Assembly (NCBI RefSeq): GCF_021646545.1 | Contig: NZ_JAKIRP010000002.1 | Span: 124,001-188,000, forward strand | Length of the DNA: 64,000 nucleotides | Source of the DNA: Chitinophaga filiformis | GTDB taxonomy: Bacteria > Bacteroidota > Bacteroidia > Chitinophagales > Chitinophagaceae | Direction of reading: 5' to 3' | Part shown: one piece after another, positions 38,914-47,510 of the stretch | Layout: each line of letters starts with the position of its first letter | Numbering within the stretch: the stretch's first letter is position 1 | The notes under the pieces: generated by a model | Told to the model about the DNA's origin: nothing | The model's database searches: none | What the model saw: the letters and a program-made list of their open reading frames with translations, nothing else | Translations under genes and position numbers: made by a program

Positions 38914-39074
38914 ACCGGTTTTATCCCCATACCGCAGACATGATGCAGTCCGGCCATTTTTTTACTGGCCATCTCCCTAAAAAAGACTAAATTGAACAGG
39001 CAATTACTTATTGCTTTTGGGATACTTTTGCATTTACAGGAAGCCCCGGAATCATGATTAATTTATAATAGTTT

Positions 39075-39092
39075 TAGCCAAGTTAGCCAAGT
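39075..39092 (+). repeat. Tandem 9-bp direct repeat upstream of the barrel receptor
   Basis: TAGCCAAGT occurs twice in a row (39075-39083, 39084-39092), about 70 bp before the receptor start codon. A TACTTTTG box fitting the -7 consensus lies upstream at 39023-39030, but no -33 box is correctly placed. The repeat may be an activator or repressor site. Confidence 0.4.
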
Positions 39093-39163
39093 TATATAGT
39101 TAACCCGTAATCAACAGTATCCCCATATTATTACAGGTCTGAAATGAAGCCCAGTTTTTTTGT

Positions 39164-41776
39164 ATGAAGAGGATTTTCCTGCTCATTTGTTTCCTTTGCT
39201 GTCTGCATACCCTGTTGGCACAGACTGGATATAACGTATCAGGCACTGTCAGGGATACAACCGGTCAGGAAATGATCGGGGCTAATGTATGGCTGATAGC
39301 AGGCCGTGATACAATGCATACTATCGCTAATGATGCCGGTAAATTCATTTTCAGGAATGTACCGCAACCGGTATTTACTATCCGCGTGACTGTGATCGGA
39401 TACGATACATGGTACCGTGAATTCTCATATAAAGAAGCAGGTACTGAGATAGATCTGCCGCTTATCAAACTGTCTATTAAGACAAGTACATTGAAGGAAG
39501 TGGTGGTAAAAGGCGCAGTGCCGCCTGTTGTCATTAAGGAGGACACTATCGAGTACCGCGCTGACCAATACCGTTTACGCGAAAATGCAGTAGCGGAGGA
39601 TCTCTTAAAACGATTGCCCGGTATGCAGGTGGATATGGAGGGAAACGTAAAGACCATGGGCAAAACGATCACCAAGGTGCGGATCAACGGGAAAGACTTC
39701 ATGATCACTGATATCAAAACCCTCACACGTCTGCTGCCGGCAGACCTCATTGATAAAGTACAACTCATAGATGACTATGGCGATCTGGCGCGTGCCACCG
39801 GCCGCAAGGTAGGAGAGCCGGAAAAGATCATCAATATCCAGACGAAGGCCGATCTTGAAAAGGTATACCAGGGGCAGGCATTGGGTGGTATAGGCAATGA
39901 TGGCCGGTATAATGCTGCCTTACTGGCGAATTATTTCAGTGAAAAACAGCAGCTCTCTATTAACGGTAATACCAACAACATTTCTGCACAGGTGGGCAAT
40001 ACTATCACCTCTACCGGTAACATTAACTACCGGGGTAATTACTCCGAGAAATTTTCAATGAATGTGGGCATTATTGGCGGACGCACCACCAGTGAGATAG
40101 AGTCGCTCAGCACTTCACAAACGGTGACTGACGATGGCACGCTGTCAAGCATTAATACCAGCAATAACAGCAGCCGTAATGATAATTATAATATCAATAT
40201 AGGCACGGAGTACAAGCCGAAAGAGGGGGATATGGTCAATTTCAACCTGAACTATAGCGGCAACAAATCGTTCAACAGCAGTATGAACAGTGCTATACAA
40301 AGCGGCTTGCAGCGTAAGGATCAGATTTCCAACAGTCTGAACACCAACAATACGCCCGTGTTCCTGGCGGGTTTATTTGCTTCTCATCGCTTCAAGGGAC
40401 TGGGAAGGGTCGTTTCCCTCGGGCTCTATGTCAATACCACGAAGAACGATAATCTGCAGGACGGTACCGACAGCCTGCGTTACTATAATCCCGACAGCAC
40501 GATTGCAAAGGATTCTTTATTACACCAGCTGCTTGATAAGAAGAACAATACTTTCACCGGCAATGGCCAGTTGTCTTATATAGAGCCACTCGACTCTGCT
40601 AACAGTCTTGAATTCCGCTATTCGATCAATTACAACCATACTGATAACGGGCAGGAAACCCGTTGGGTCAATCCTGACGGTAAGATCGATTTTATTGACT
40701 CGCTCAGCAATCGTTACATTTACACGATGGTGCAACACCAGATAGAGTTGAACTTCCGCAGGGTAAAGAACAAATGGGATTACAACTTCGGTGTGCGCTT
40801 ACAGCCGGCCAGTCTGACCAGCAGCATGGCGGGAGGGGCGAACAAAGCGGTGGTGAGCAGTAATAAGCTGGTGCCTGTTTTCCGTATTCAGTACAAGCTG
40901 CCTAAGCAGGCCATGATGAGCCTTTCTTACGCCGGCAATGTGATCTTTCCGACCTATCAGCAATTGCAACCGGTGCCTGATCTGACCAATGCACAGTTTC
41001 CCATTATCGGTAACCCTGATCTGCGTCCTTCATTTGCACATTCTCTATTCTTCAATTATCGTAATGCGGGAATGAATACTTTATTCATTCACCTGTCGGG
41101 TAACTATACGCAAGATAAGGTGGTGACGAATGTCTCTCTGGTGAAAGACAGTTTTAATACTGTTAAACAGGAAACCCGTTTCCTGAATACTGGTGGTGAT
41201 TATAACTTCCGCTTCATCTACGGATGGTCTTACCGCCTCGCTGATGGGAAATACAACCTCTTCCTGGACGGAAACAGTTCTTACAACAATAATATCCTGT
41301 ACATGGACAACGTCCGTAAAACGGGCCAGAACCTGATGATGACGCAATCTCTCAGGGCCAACATGCTGCGGGAATTAGCAGAGCTCACGGGTGGGGTGGC
41401 TTATACTTACAACCGGAACGTATACATACTGCAGCAGAATAATATCACCAATATCCATACCTGGAATTTCAACCTGAACGGCAAGGTGTATTTCCTGAAA
41501 ACATTCAGCCTGGGAGCTGATATTAATAAACAGTTGAACAGTGGCTACAGCGGAGCGCTGTCAGCTAATCCGCTGATGATAAACGCTACTTTAGAGAAGA
41601 TGCTCTTTAAAAGAAAGCTGACGGTCCGCCTGCAGGGATTCAACCTGCTGGATGAGACATCGAGATTGTCGCAGAGTATATCGGGCAATACCGTGACGGA
41701 GAATCAAAACAGATTGTTAGGACGGTACTTTATGGCCACTTTGCAGGTGGATATGAGGTTGTTGAAGGGGAAGTAG
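39164..41776 (+). CDS. Outer-membrane beta-barrel receptor with carboxypeptidase-D-like domain
   Basis: 870 aa. Signal peptide 1-19 (ends LLAQ). Carboxypeptidase-D-like regulatory domain about 22-105 (VSGTVRDTTGQEMIGANVW). A plug-like region follows (about 115-245) with LKEVVVKG and a DTIEYRADQYRL segment, then a barrel of the OMP_b-brl_3 type. These are TonB-dependent-receptor relatives lacking a SusD partner, found in many copies in Bacteroidota; their ligands are mostly unknown. A possible link is to the ECF sigma factor just upstream. The next gene converges on it, with 33 bp between the stop codons and no clear hairpin. Confidence 0.9.
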   Translation: MKRIFLLICFLCCLHTLLAQTGYNVSGTVRDTTGQEMIGANVWLIAGRDTMHTIANDAGKFIFRNVPQPVFTIRVTVIGYDTWYREFSYKEAGTEIDLPLIKLSIKTSTLKEVVVKGAVPPVVIKEDTIEYRADQYRLRENAVAEDLLKRLPGMQVDMEGNVKTMGKTITKVRINGKDFMITDIKTLTRLLPADLIDKVQLIDDYGDLARATGRKVGEPEKIINIQTKADLEKVYQGQALGGIGNDGRYNAALLANYFSEKQQLSINGNTNNISAQVGNTITSTGNINYRGNYSEKFSMNVGIIGGRTTSEIESLSTSQTVTDDGTLSSINTSNNSSRNDNYNINIGTEYKPKEGDMVNFNLNYSGNKSFNSSMNSAIQSGLQRKDQISNSLNTNNTPVFLAGLFASHRFKGLGRVVSLGLYVNTTKNDNLQDGTDSLRYYNPDSTIAKDSLLHQLLDKKNNTFTGNGQLSYIEPLDSANSLEFRYSINYNHTDNGQETRWVNPDGKIDFIDSLSNRYIYTMVQHQIELNFRRVKNKWDYNFGVRLQPASLTSSMAGGANKAVVSSNKLVPVFRIQYKLPKQAMMSLSYAGNVIFPTYQQLQPVPDLTNAQFPIIGNPDLRPSFAHSLFFNYRNAGMNTLFIHLSGNYTQDKVVTNVSLVKDSFNTVKQETRFLNTGGDYNFRFIYGWSYRLADGKYNLFLDGNSSYNNNILYMDNVRKTGQNLMMTQSLRANMLRELAELTGGVAYTYNRNVYILQQNNITNIHTWNFNLNGKVYFLKTFSLGADINKQLNSGYSGALSANPLMINATLEKMLFKRKLTVRLQGFNLLDETSRLSQSISGNTVTENQNRLLGRYFMATLQVDMRLLKGK

Positions 41777-41809
41777 GAAGGCTTAAATTATCATTGTTTG
41801 GCAGTTATA

Positions 41810-43318
41810 TTACTTTTTTTCTTTTATCTCCTGAAGAATAACATTAACCGTCGATGTAATTTCTGGTGGAATTTTTAAGTGGATATTTTCCTTGGTCTGC
41901 GTTAATATGAGACAGGCATAATAAATAGGCGCAAATAATTCACGTAATGTATTTGCCATTTCGGGAGAATGGAATATCTGATAGACAAGATTAAATTGGC
42001 CATGTAGCAATAGCTGTCGTAATAAATGCCGTGATTGGATAGGGTCATTCTTCACAAAAGCGTGTACTGTTTCGTGGAGATTTTCAAATTGCCCCGACGA
42101 TATTTTGTTAATAATTGGTTGATGTTTTCCAGTTAGCAACTGCATTTTTTCGATGGCATAGAAATCCTCAAGGAAAATAGTCAGATATTTGGCCTTCCTT
42201 TTTTCCAATGGACCTCCCTGTGTGAAAATTAACCAGAGATTGAAGAACCGTTCTACCAATCTATATAAATGATTCTTATTTCCAGTCTCTACCTTTTCTA
42301 CGATTCCTTTATCACTTAACTGCTTCAACTGTGCAGAGAGCGCATTATTATTCATTTTAGTCACTTCTGCCAGTTTTCCTGTACCCACGGCCTCCCAGAC
42401 AAAGGCTAATTGAAGCACAATTTTTCTTTGGGAAGGGGGTAATGAATTTAATCTTTCCTGATATAATGGGGTAACATTGTCCATCACATGATGTAAGTAT
42501 TCATACCCCGTATCCTGAGCATTAGTAAGCAGGATATTTACAAAAAATTGTAGCGTTCTTGGCAATCCGTCTGTAAGTAGACGGATTGTCTCCAGTTGCC
42601 CGGGGCGTGTTTCTACAAAAGCTCTAAGTTGTGGAATGTCAAACTGATCACTCCAGCTAAGCAATAGAGTTTTTACTTCCTTGGTTGTTAATGCTCGCAA
42701 TTCCAGTACGCGAAAAAACTGGTAGAATGGTTTATTGTACTTGCAGAAATGTTCAGTCATTCTTGTGCTGCCCCCAATAATCCGAATATTATCATAATTA
42801 AGAAGATATTCTCTTAGTATGCTGGCTTCATCCTCAATATTTTCAAAGATACGATCTATATTATCCAATAGCAGGATGATTTTCTTTCCTGATTGAGTGA
42901 TTTTTTGCTGCAAATGATCGAATAATTTCCTTGTGTAGATGTGTATATCGTCATTCCATTCAAATGGAGTTTGAGTTATTCCATGCTGCTCCAGTTCCCC
43001 AATGATCTCTTCCAAAAGGTCATATAACCTATAAATATTTGCCTGTTCCTCAGCAAGATTGATGGGGATATATTTGTCTTTTAGCGCTGGATTGGAGCCT
43101 ATCTCAATCTGTATCCTTTTTAGTAGCGTTGATTTGCCACTGCCCCTACGTCCAATTAGCAAATAATGCTGAACAGATCCCTTCATGGGATTTCTCATAA
43201 TGTCCTGGATAATAATATCATATTCGGACAGACGGATAAGAAAGTTCGCCTTGATGGTTTCCTCATCCGCGTTAGCCGATTGATAAAAGAGATGTCGTTG
43301 ATAAATTGAATTGTTCAT
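41810..43318 (-). CDS. P-loop ATPase with C-terminal winged-helix region (second gene of ATPase pair)
   Basis: 502 aa. Walker A GRRGSGKST at 56-64, Walker B IILLLDNID at 147-155, then GGSTRM (sensor-like) and a helical lid, as in archaeal-type/STAND-like ATPases. Residues about 315-375 resemble a MarR-like winged helix (LAEVTKMNNNALSAQLKQLSDKGIVEKV, then a YRLVERFF strand-helix). The last 120 residues are helical and unassigned. No signal peptide or membrane segment, so it is cytoplasmic. Its start lies 47 bp inside the 3' end of the upstream ATPase gene, indicating translational coupling. The region is AT-rich: a 60-base sample at 42421 has 33% G+C against 58% at 14041, suggesting acquisition by transfer. 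Function unknown; a nucleotide-driven regulator or defence component are possibilities. Confidence 0.85.
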   Translation of the reverse strand: MNNSIYQRHLFYQSANADEETIKANFLIRLSEYDIIIQDIMRNPMKGSVQHYLLIGRRGSGKSTLLKRIQIEIGSNPALKDKYIPINLAEEQANIYRLYDLLEEIIGELEQHGITQTPFEWNDDIHIYTRKLFDHLQQKITQSGKKIILLLDNIDRIFENIEDEASILREYLLNYDNIRIIGGSTRMTEHFCKYNKPFYQFFRVLELRALTTKEVKTLLLSWSDQFDIPQLRAFVETRPGQLETIRLLTDGLPRTLQFFVNILLTNAQDTGYEYLHHVMDNVTPLYQERLNSLPPSQRKIVLQLAFVWEAVGTGKLAEVTKMNNNALSAQLKQLSDKGIVEKVETGNKNHLYRLVERFFNLWLIFTQGGPLEKRKAKYLTIFLEDFYAIEKMQLLTGKHQPIINKISSGQFENLHETVHAFVKNDPIQSRHLLRQLLLHGQFNLVYQIFHSPEMANTLRELFAPIYYACLILTQTKENIHLKIPPEITSTVNVILQEIKEKK

Positions 43319-44495
43319 AATAAACGGGGTATTTTCTCAGCCAGAATCTTTTGAGGAAAGGGGAAATGAACTTATAAACATGTCTGGGGGATTCAATTAA
43401 ATATCCGTCGTTTGTCAATTGATCTATAAAATCCATATAGTCATCCTGCCTTTTATAACTGTCATGGCAGGCAATGTCATAGATTTCCCGAATCGTTATT
43501 TGTTCCCTATGTGCCGCATGTTTTAATATTTCATTAACAAATTTAAAATTTACCGATTGGTAGTCTTTCAGTCGTTCCAACCAGTCTTCAAAATTCTTGT
43601 TTTTCTTAAGTACATTTTCAAACGCATTATCGATATCTGACGTAGATATTTCCGGTTTATTCTGCTGTCTGGCCAGATGATCAATCTCTTCCAACATCAG
43701 TTGGATGTAGTAAGGTAATGTATGTTCCACTACTTTTATTAAGTACGCTATGGCTGGTTCAGATAAACTTATAGTGGCGTCTTTAGTTAACTGTTGGATA
43801 AACTGTCTTGTTTCGTGATTAGTGAGTGCATCTGTTTGTATGGGATGGAGGTCGTTGATGAGTTTAGGTCTGTCAATGTTCCTGATTACAAATTCCAATC
43901 CTACTGATCCTGCGTAGACAATAGAGAAGTTCTTAAATTTTTTATAGCTACGGATCTCTCTGAGTGTATGTAGTATTGCTATTGCGTCTTCTTTCTGATC
44001 TGACTTGCTCATCCTGCTGATAACTTCTGCAAATTCATCCAGAAATAGAATTGTATGTACTTTTGTTTCTTCAAGAGAAAGAATAAGATTCTGTAACTCC
44101 AGTTCGTAGTTTAATTCTGAGGTTTTAAGTTTGAGGCCTGAAGTGGTAATCTCTTCGATAGCATACTTCTTAAAACATGATTGTAAATAGGACTTAACAG
44201 ATTGAACACGGCTTCTGTTAAGGCATTGTATGACCAGCGTAAATAAACGTTGATAAAATTCACTTCTTGATGTAACCCCTTCGATATTTTGGTAAATGCA
44301 TACATACTGATCAGTGCAGTTTTCCGCAAGATCCATCATAATGGATGTTTTACCCACCCTTCTGGGAGCCACAAAAAGTATGTGATTACCTTTTTTTATT
44401 TCGCGCCAGAATTCTTCGTTAATTCTCTCTCTTCTAAAATATCGTCCCGCAGTAGCTGCGTCTCCTGTGATGGTATTTGGGGATAACCAATTCAT
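43272..44495 (-). CDS. P-loop ATPase of the archaeal ATPase type (first gene of ATPase pair)
   Basis: 407 aa from the ATG at 44495; a TTG two codons upstream is less likely. An N-terminal segment with a FRRERINEEFW stretch precedes Walker A APRRVGKTS (43-51), the form usual in archaeal-type ATPases. Walker B is ILFLDEFAE (149-157). Residues about 290-400 may form a winged-helix-like C-terminal domain (QITIREIYDIACHD, DYMDFIDQLTNDGYLI, then a short beta strand). No membrane segments. It is the first gene of a two-gene unit, overlapping the second ATPase gene by 47 bp. A consensus promoter whose spacer is a perfect dyad lies directly upstream, so its transcription is probably controlled tightly, perhaps by one of the two products. 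Family assignment is moderate; cellular role unknown. Confidence 0.85.
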   Translation of the reverse strand: MNWLSPNTITGDAATAGRYFRRERINEEFWREIKKGNHILFVAPRRVGKTSIMMDLAENCTDQYVCIYQNIEGVTSRSEFYQRLFTLVIQCLNRSRVQSVKSYLQSCFKKYAIEEITTSGLKLKTSELNYELELQNLILSLEETKVHTILFLDEFAEVISRMSKSDQKEDAIAILHTLREIRSYKKFKNFSIVYAGSVGLEFVIRNIDRPKLINDLHPIQTDALTNHETRQFIQQLTKDATISLSEPAIAYLIKVVEHTLPYYIQLMLEEIDHLARQQNKPEISTSDIDNAFENVLKKNKNFEDWLERLKDYQSVNFKFVNEILKHAAHREQITIREIYDIACHDSYKRQDDYMDFIDQLTNDGYLIESPRHVYKFISPFLKRFWLRKYPVYYEQFNLSTTSLLSIG

Positions 44496-44512
44496 TGTCA
44501 AACGTGTTTCTT

Positions 44513-44542
44513 CAAATATATGCCAATAATTTTATTGGCAAA
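44513..44542 (-). promoter_or_regulatory. Consensus Bacteroidota promoter with operator in the spacer
   Basis: On the minus strand TTTG (44542-44539), an 18-nt spacer and TATATTTG (44520-44513) fit the TTTG-N17-23-TAnnTTTG promoter consensus exactly. The spacer is almost wholly one copy of the dyad TGCCAATAA-N2-TTATTGGCA. The start codon at 44495 would be about 10-15 nt from the expected transcription start, leaving a very short leader. A protein binding the dyad would block RNA polymerase. Confidence 0.75.
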
Positions 44543-44572
44543 ATTTCTGCCAATAAAATTATTGGCATATAT
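44516..44572. repeat. Nested palindrome: two 20-bp dyads forming a 25-bp inverted repeat
   Basis: Two perfect dyads, TGCCAATAA-TT-TTATTGGCA (44521-44540) and TGCCAATAA-AA-TTATTGGCA (44548-44567), are spaced 27 bp centre to centre. Together they form a perfect inverted repeat with 25-nt arms (44516-44540, 44548-44572) around a 7-nt loop. The centre-to-centre distance is about 2.5 helical turns. It could also act as a hairpin ending the minus-strand gene upstream (stop at 44592). No other copy was noticed in the window. Confidence 0.9.
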
Positions 44573-44591
44573 AAATTTGAGGTAACTCATT

Positions 44592-46283
44592 TTACTTTGC
44601 CCACAACCTTCTCCTAAACACTACTTCCACATTTACCGGCCTGGCTGAAATATCCTTTGTTTTACTTATCCGTGTAACCGGCACCAGGGTGCGCAGCCCA
44701 AATTGCCATTTACCAGCCATATAGTCGAGTTCCACCACGCCATTGATATGAAGTCTTGACAAATCTTGTTTATCCGCCGCAGAGGCGGGAAAAATGCCAT
44801 CTTTTACGATTCTCATGGTAGAGTCCATAACCGTCAGCCGCATAAGTGCCTTTTGCATGAAATTGGCCTGTATACCCGCACCTATCTGCCACCTGGAATG
44901 GACGCGGATCTGGTATTGCAAGGCTAGTCCCCAACCAAATTGCTTTAGTAAAGAGCTGGTGGTATCAAAGGGCGTCCATGTGGTGCCAACGTCCGTTTGT
45001 ATATTGGATTTAGGAACAGCGCTGACTGAAGGTTGTACATCCAAAGACAACGCGCCTTTCCATAGCCTCCTTTCAATTCTCACAGTAGGGATCAGGCGCC
45101 GGTAGAATTGTTTTTTTCCGTTAGGTCCCAGGAAATAGAAACTGCTATCATAGAATGGTAGCGCTACATTCAATTGGGCATATAAAGCCCAGGGTTTTTC
45201 TGCATGCTGATCGCCTGAGCGACGTAATACAAGCGGATCTGCTTTATGTTGTAAGCTGGTTTTATACCCTGCAACAGGAGCGTGTATAAATGATAATTGC
45301 AGTGAGGGATGGTCTTCCATTTCCCTCACTGCGTGTTTGTCTGTATTGGTCTGAGCACTGGCTGACAACTGTTGTTTCTGTGCTACCAGTGGCTCAGCGA
45401 CAGGCGTACGCGTTGTTCCCCCGTAATGTTTTCCGTCAGATGCAGATGGCTTTGACAGCTGTTTGTCTGTTGCATCCTGCCTGGCTAAATTCTTTGGTTC
45501 GGTAAGGGGATATTTGCCGGCAACAGGCTGTTTGAAAGGCCGTTTGCCGGTAGTCTGTTGCTTAGCGGTAGACTTTTTTTCGATAGGAGGAAGGTCGTTA
45601 TTTGTAAGCTGCTTTAAAGGTTCCTCGCCTGTTGCCAATTGCTCTGCTGTTTGTTGGCTAGTAGTTTTTCCAGCTACAGGTTGTGGTTTGTTAGCAATGG
45701 ATGATGACCGTAACGTAATGATTTTTCTACCTGTAGGTTGTAGTTTGCCAGCAGTTGATGATGACAGTAATGGCGTAGATGCGTTTGATCGCTGTGTTGC
45801 CGATGATTGTAATACGGGTTGTGTTTCGGATGGATGTAGACCGGCTGCCGCCTGGGAAGACGCAGTTACAGGAACATCATTGACTATCGTTGATGCACTC
45901 TTTATCGTTGGAGATATAGCGTGTTGAAAAGCAGTATCGTTCTCTTTTGATAGTCTCAGTGTCTGGCTGTCGGACGCCGGAGATACTGGTTGTATATAAG
46001 CCAGGCTGGTATCATGATTAGCATTATCCGCAGCAGCTAACCCCGTATTTTGTTTACGCATGTAATACCACAAGAGTACACCGGCTGCCGCTACAGCAGC
46101 TATCACAAATACGCCTTTTATCCACAGGTAGCGTACATGGGTATGGGCTGGCAAATTCCCATCCACAGGCAATTCGGCGTCCAGCTTTTGTCGCATGGAC
46201 TGCCACGCCTGATCGGCAGGCGGTATAGGAATTGGTAATTCCTCTTTGTTGAAGTTTTTATTACCCGGATGTTGCTCAGCCAT
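44592..46283 (-). CDS. Single-TM protein with long low-complexity linker and outer-membrane barrel-like C-terminus
   Basis: 563 aa. Residues 1-53 are cytoplasmic in character (IPIPPADQAWQSMRQKLD, a motif seen in anti-sigma-like N-termini of this phylum). One membrane segment is at about 54-74 (WIKGVFVIAAVAAAGVLLWYYM), with no cleavage site. A Ser/Thr/Lys/Pro/Gln-rich linker (about 80-345) contains loose repeats such as KQPVAGKYPL, KQQTTGKRPF and KPQPVAGK. Residues about 360-563 resemble an outer-membrane beta-barrel-type domain (LYAQLNVALPFYDSSFYF, WQFGLRTLVPV, final VEVVFRRRLW). The start codon is 1 bp after the stop of an ECF sigma gene, so the two are coupled, and an anti-sigma role for the N-terminus is likely. 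A protein spanning from inner membrane toward the outer membrane would be unusual. Confidence 0.75.
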   Translation of the reverse strand: MAEQHPGNKNFNKEELPIPIPPADQAWQSMRQKLDAELPVDGNLPAHTHVRYLWIKGVFVIAAVAAAGVLLWYYMRKQNTGLAAADNANHDTSLAYIQPVSPASDSQTLRLSKENDTAFQHAISPTIKSASTIVNDVPVTASSQAAAGLHPSETQPVLQSSATQRSNASTPLLSSSTAGKLQPTGRKIITLRSSSIANKPQPVAGKTTSQQTAEQLATGEEPLKQLTNNDLPPIEKKSTAKQQTTGKRPFKQPVAGKYPLTEPKNLARQDATDKQLSKPSASDGKHYGGTTRTPVAEPLVAQKQQLSASAQTNTDKHAVREMEDHPSLQLSFIHAPVAGYKTSLQHKADPLVLRRSGDQHAEKPWALYAQLNVALPFYDSSFYFLGPNGKKQFYRRLIPTVRIERRLWKGALSLDVQPSVSAVPKSNIQTDVGTTWTPFDTTSSLLKQFGWGLALQYQIRVHSRWQIGAGIQANFMQKALMRLTVMDSTMRIVKDGIFPASAADKQDLSRLHINGVVELDYMAGKWQFGLRTLVPVTRISKTKDISARPVNVEVVFRRRLWAK

Positions 46284-46284
46284 T

Positions 46285-46812
46285 TTAAGAATAATACTTT
46301 AATAATACCGGCTTTAATTTGTTTCTTGTCTCACTCAGGTGCCATTTTACGGTACCCTGACTCAATTGTAATCTTGCACATATCTCATTAATAGAAAATC
46401 CTTCGAGGTAGAATAGAATGCATATAGCTCTGGTAGCTGGCGGTAAGACATCCAGCAGTTTATAGATATCTCCCGACTCCATAGCAGAAAGTGGATTATC
46501 ACTATGCGAAACATCGATGCCCTCTACACCTACATGTTCTGTCCATTTAGCGGTCTTTAGCTTGTCCAGCGCAGTATTACGCACTATTGTATATACCCAG
46601 TTGAAGAATTGTCCCTTGTCGTCCTTAAATAGTCCTATATTTTTAAAAACCTTTAGCATACCATCGTTCAGCACTTCCAGTGCGTCTGCCTGCTCCGGGA
46701 AGAATTTCCGGCATAACAGGAATAGCGCAGGATAAAACTTTTTATAAAGTTTCTCCTGACCTAAGCGGTCGTTCGCTACGCACTGTTTGATCAATTCCTG
46801 AATATCTTCCAA
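46285..46812 (-). CDS. ECF RNA polymerase sigma-70 factor
   Basis: 175 aa. Region 2 at about 15-85 (EKLYKKFYPALFLLCRKFF, FFNWVYTIVRNTALDKLK) and region 4 at about 118-170 (LPPATRAICILFYLEGFSINEICARLQLSQGTVKWHL). It is the first gene of a coupled pair with the one-TM protein at 44592-46283, which likely acts as its anti-sigma factor. A terminator-like hairpin stands between it and the lipoprotein gene upstream, so it should have its own promoter within 46813-46880; no consensus was recognised there. Confidence 0.94.
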   Translation of the reverse strand: MEDIQELIKQCVANDRLGQEKLYKKFYPALFLLCRKFFPEQADALEVLNDGMLKVFKNIGLFKDDKGQFFNWVYTIVRNTALDKLKTAKWTEHVGVEGIDVSHSDNPLSAMESGDIYKLLDVLPPATRAICILFYLEGFSINEICARLQLSQGTVKWHLSETRNKLKPVLLKYYS

Positions 46813-46880
46813 ATGAAATTGTTCCGATAGGTATACAATAATTTATGCTCGTGCTATGCCTGCATTGCGAAGGTGGCTGT

Positions 46881-46932
46881 TAAAAATGACTTTTACCGGA
46901 TAGCTCCCCTTATGAGCATCTCCGGTAAAAGT
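46881..46932 (-). terminator. Intrinsic terminator after the HDT-repeat lipoprotein
   Basis: Perfect 12-bp arms ACTTTTACCGGA (46889-46900) and TCCGGTAAAAGT (46921-46932) with a 20-nt loop; on the minus strand they are followed by CATTTTTA. It lies 87 bp after the stop of the minus-strand lipoprotein gene. Confidence 0.65.
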
Positions 46933-47018
46933 ACAAATATAGCCTGCTCCGCTACAGTAGCAATTGTGGCCTTTGACTACTGTAACGATATTGAGCCTGA
47001 TTAGTTACAGCCATCGCT

Positions 47019-47510
47019 CTAGCCCCGCTTACGAACTCTTACTGTATCGTGATGCGGGAAGGAATCATACGGTGGCCGGGGTGGATTCGGATAGGAAGGG
47101 AACGTATCGTGTGGTGGATACGTTGGATGTGACGGGAACGTGTCATGTGGCGGATGCGGGGTATAGGGAGGATAGGACGGAAAAGTATCGTGTGGTGGGT
47201 ATGGGATATGCGGGAACGTATCATGTGGTGGATACGGTGTATGCGGGAAAGTATCATGAGGCGGATAAGGGAACGTATCATGAGGTGGGTATGGAATACT
47301 ATCATGAGGAATGGTGTCATGAGGAATGGTGTCATGAGGGATAGAATCATGTGGAATGGTATCGTGAGGAATGCTATCCGTAGGAATGGAATCCTGCTCA
47401 TATGCCAGGCCCTTTCCCTTCATTTTCTCCTGCAGCGACTCTTTGGTACAGGAACTTTGAATAAAAATAATAAACCCGGTAACGGCCAGGACTCCGATAA
47501 GTTTTTTCAT
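47019..47510 (-). CDS. Lipoprotein made of His-Asp-Pro-rich short repeats
   Basis: 163 aa. Lipoprotein signal with lipobox FIQSSC, then a short lead (TKESLQEKMKGKGLAYEQ). Residues about 40-155 are a run of PHD(T/S)(I/F)P units: first tight HDTIPHDSIP pentapeptides, then wider PPHDTFP units spaced by Tyr/Pro. The tail is HHDTVRVRKRG. The regular His-Asp spacing could bind metal ions, and the Pro-rich chain would be extended, reaching from the outer membrane. The opposite strand also has long open frames, a by-product of the repeat. It has no known family that I recognise. It lies in a minus-strand group with the sigma/one-TM pair but is separated from it by a terminator. Confidence 0.7.
   Translation of the reverse strand: MKKLIGVLAVTGFIIFIQSSCTKESLQEKMKGKGLAYEQDSIPTDSIPHDTIPHDSIPHDTIPHDTIPHDSIPYPPHDTFPYPPHDTFPHTPYPPHDTFPHIPYPPHDTFPSYPPYTPHPPHDTFPSHPTYPPHDTFPSYPNPPRPPYDSFPHHDTVRVRKRG

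Noticed and set aside
38951..38970. GGCCA/TGGCC hairpin after the sigma factor
   Set aside because: Only 5 bp with a T-rich loop; the terminator at 38891 already accounts for transcript ending.
47019..47510. CRISPR-like array in the repeated DNA
   Set aside because: The repeats are short, variable and in frame, and encode a lipoprotein; there are no spacers and no cas genes.
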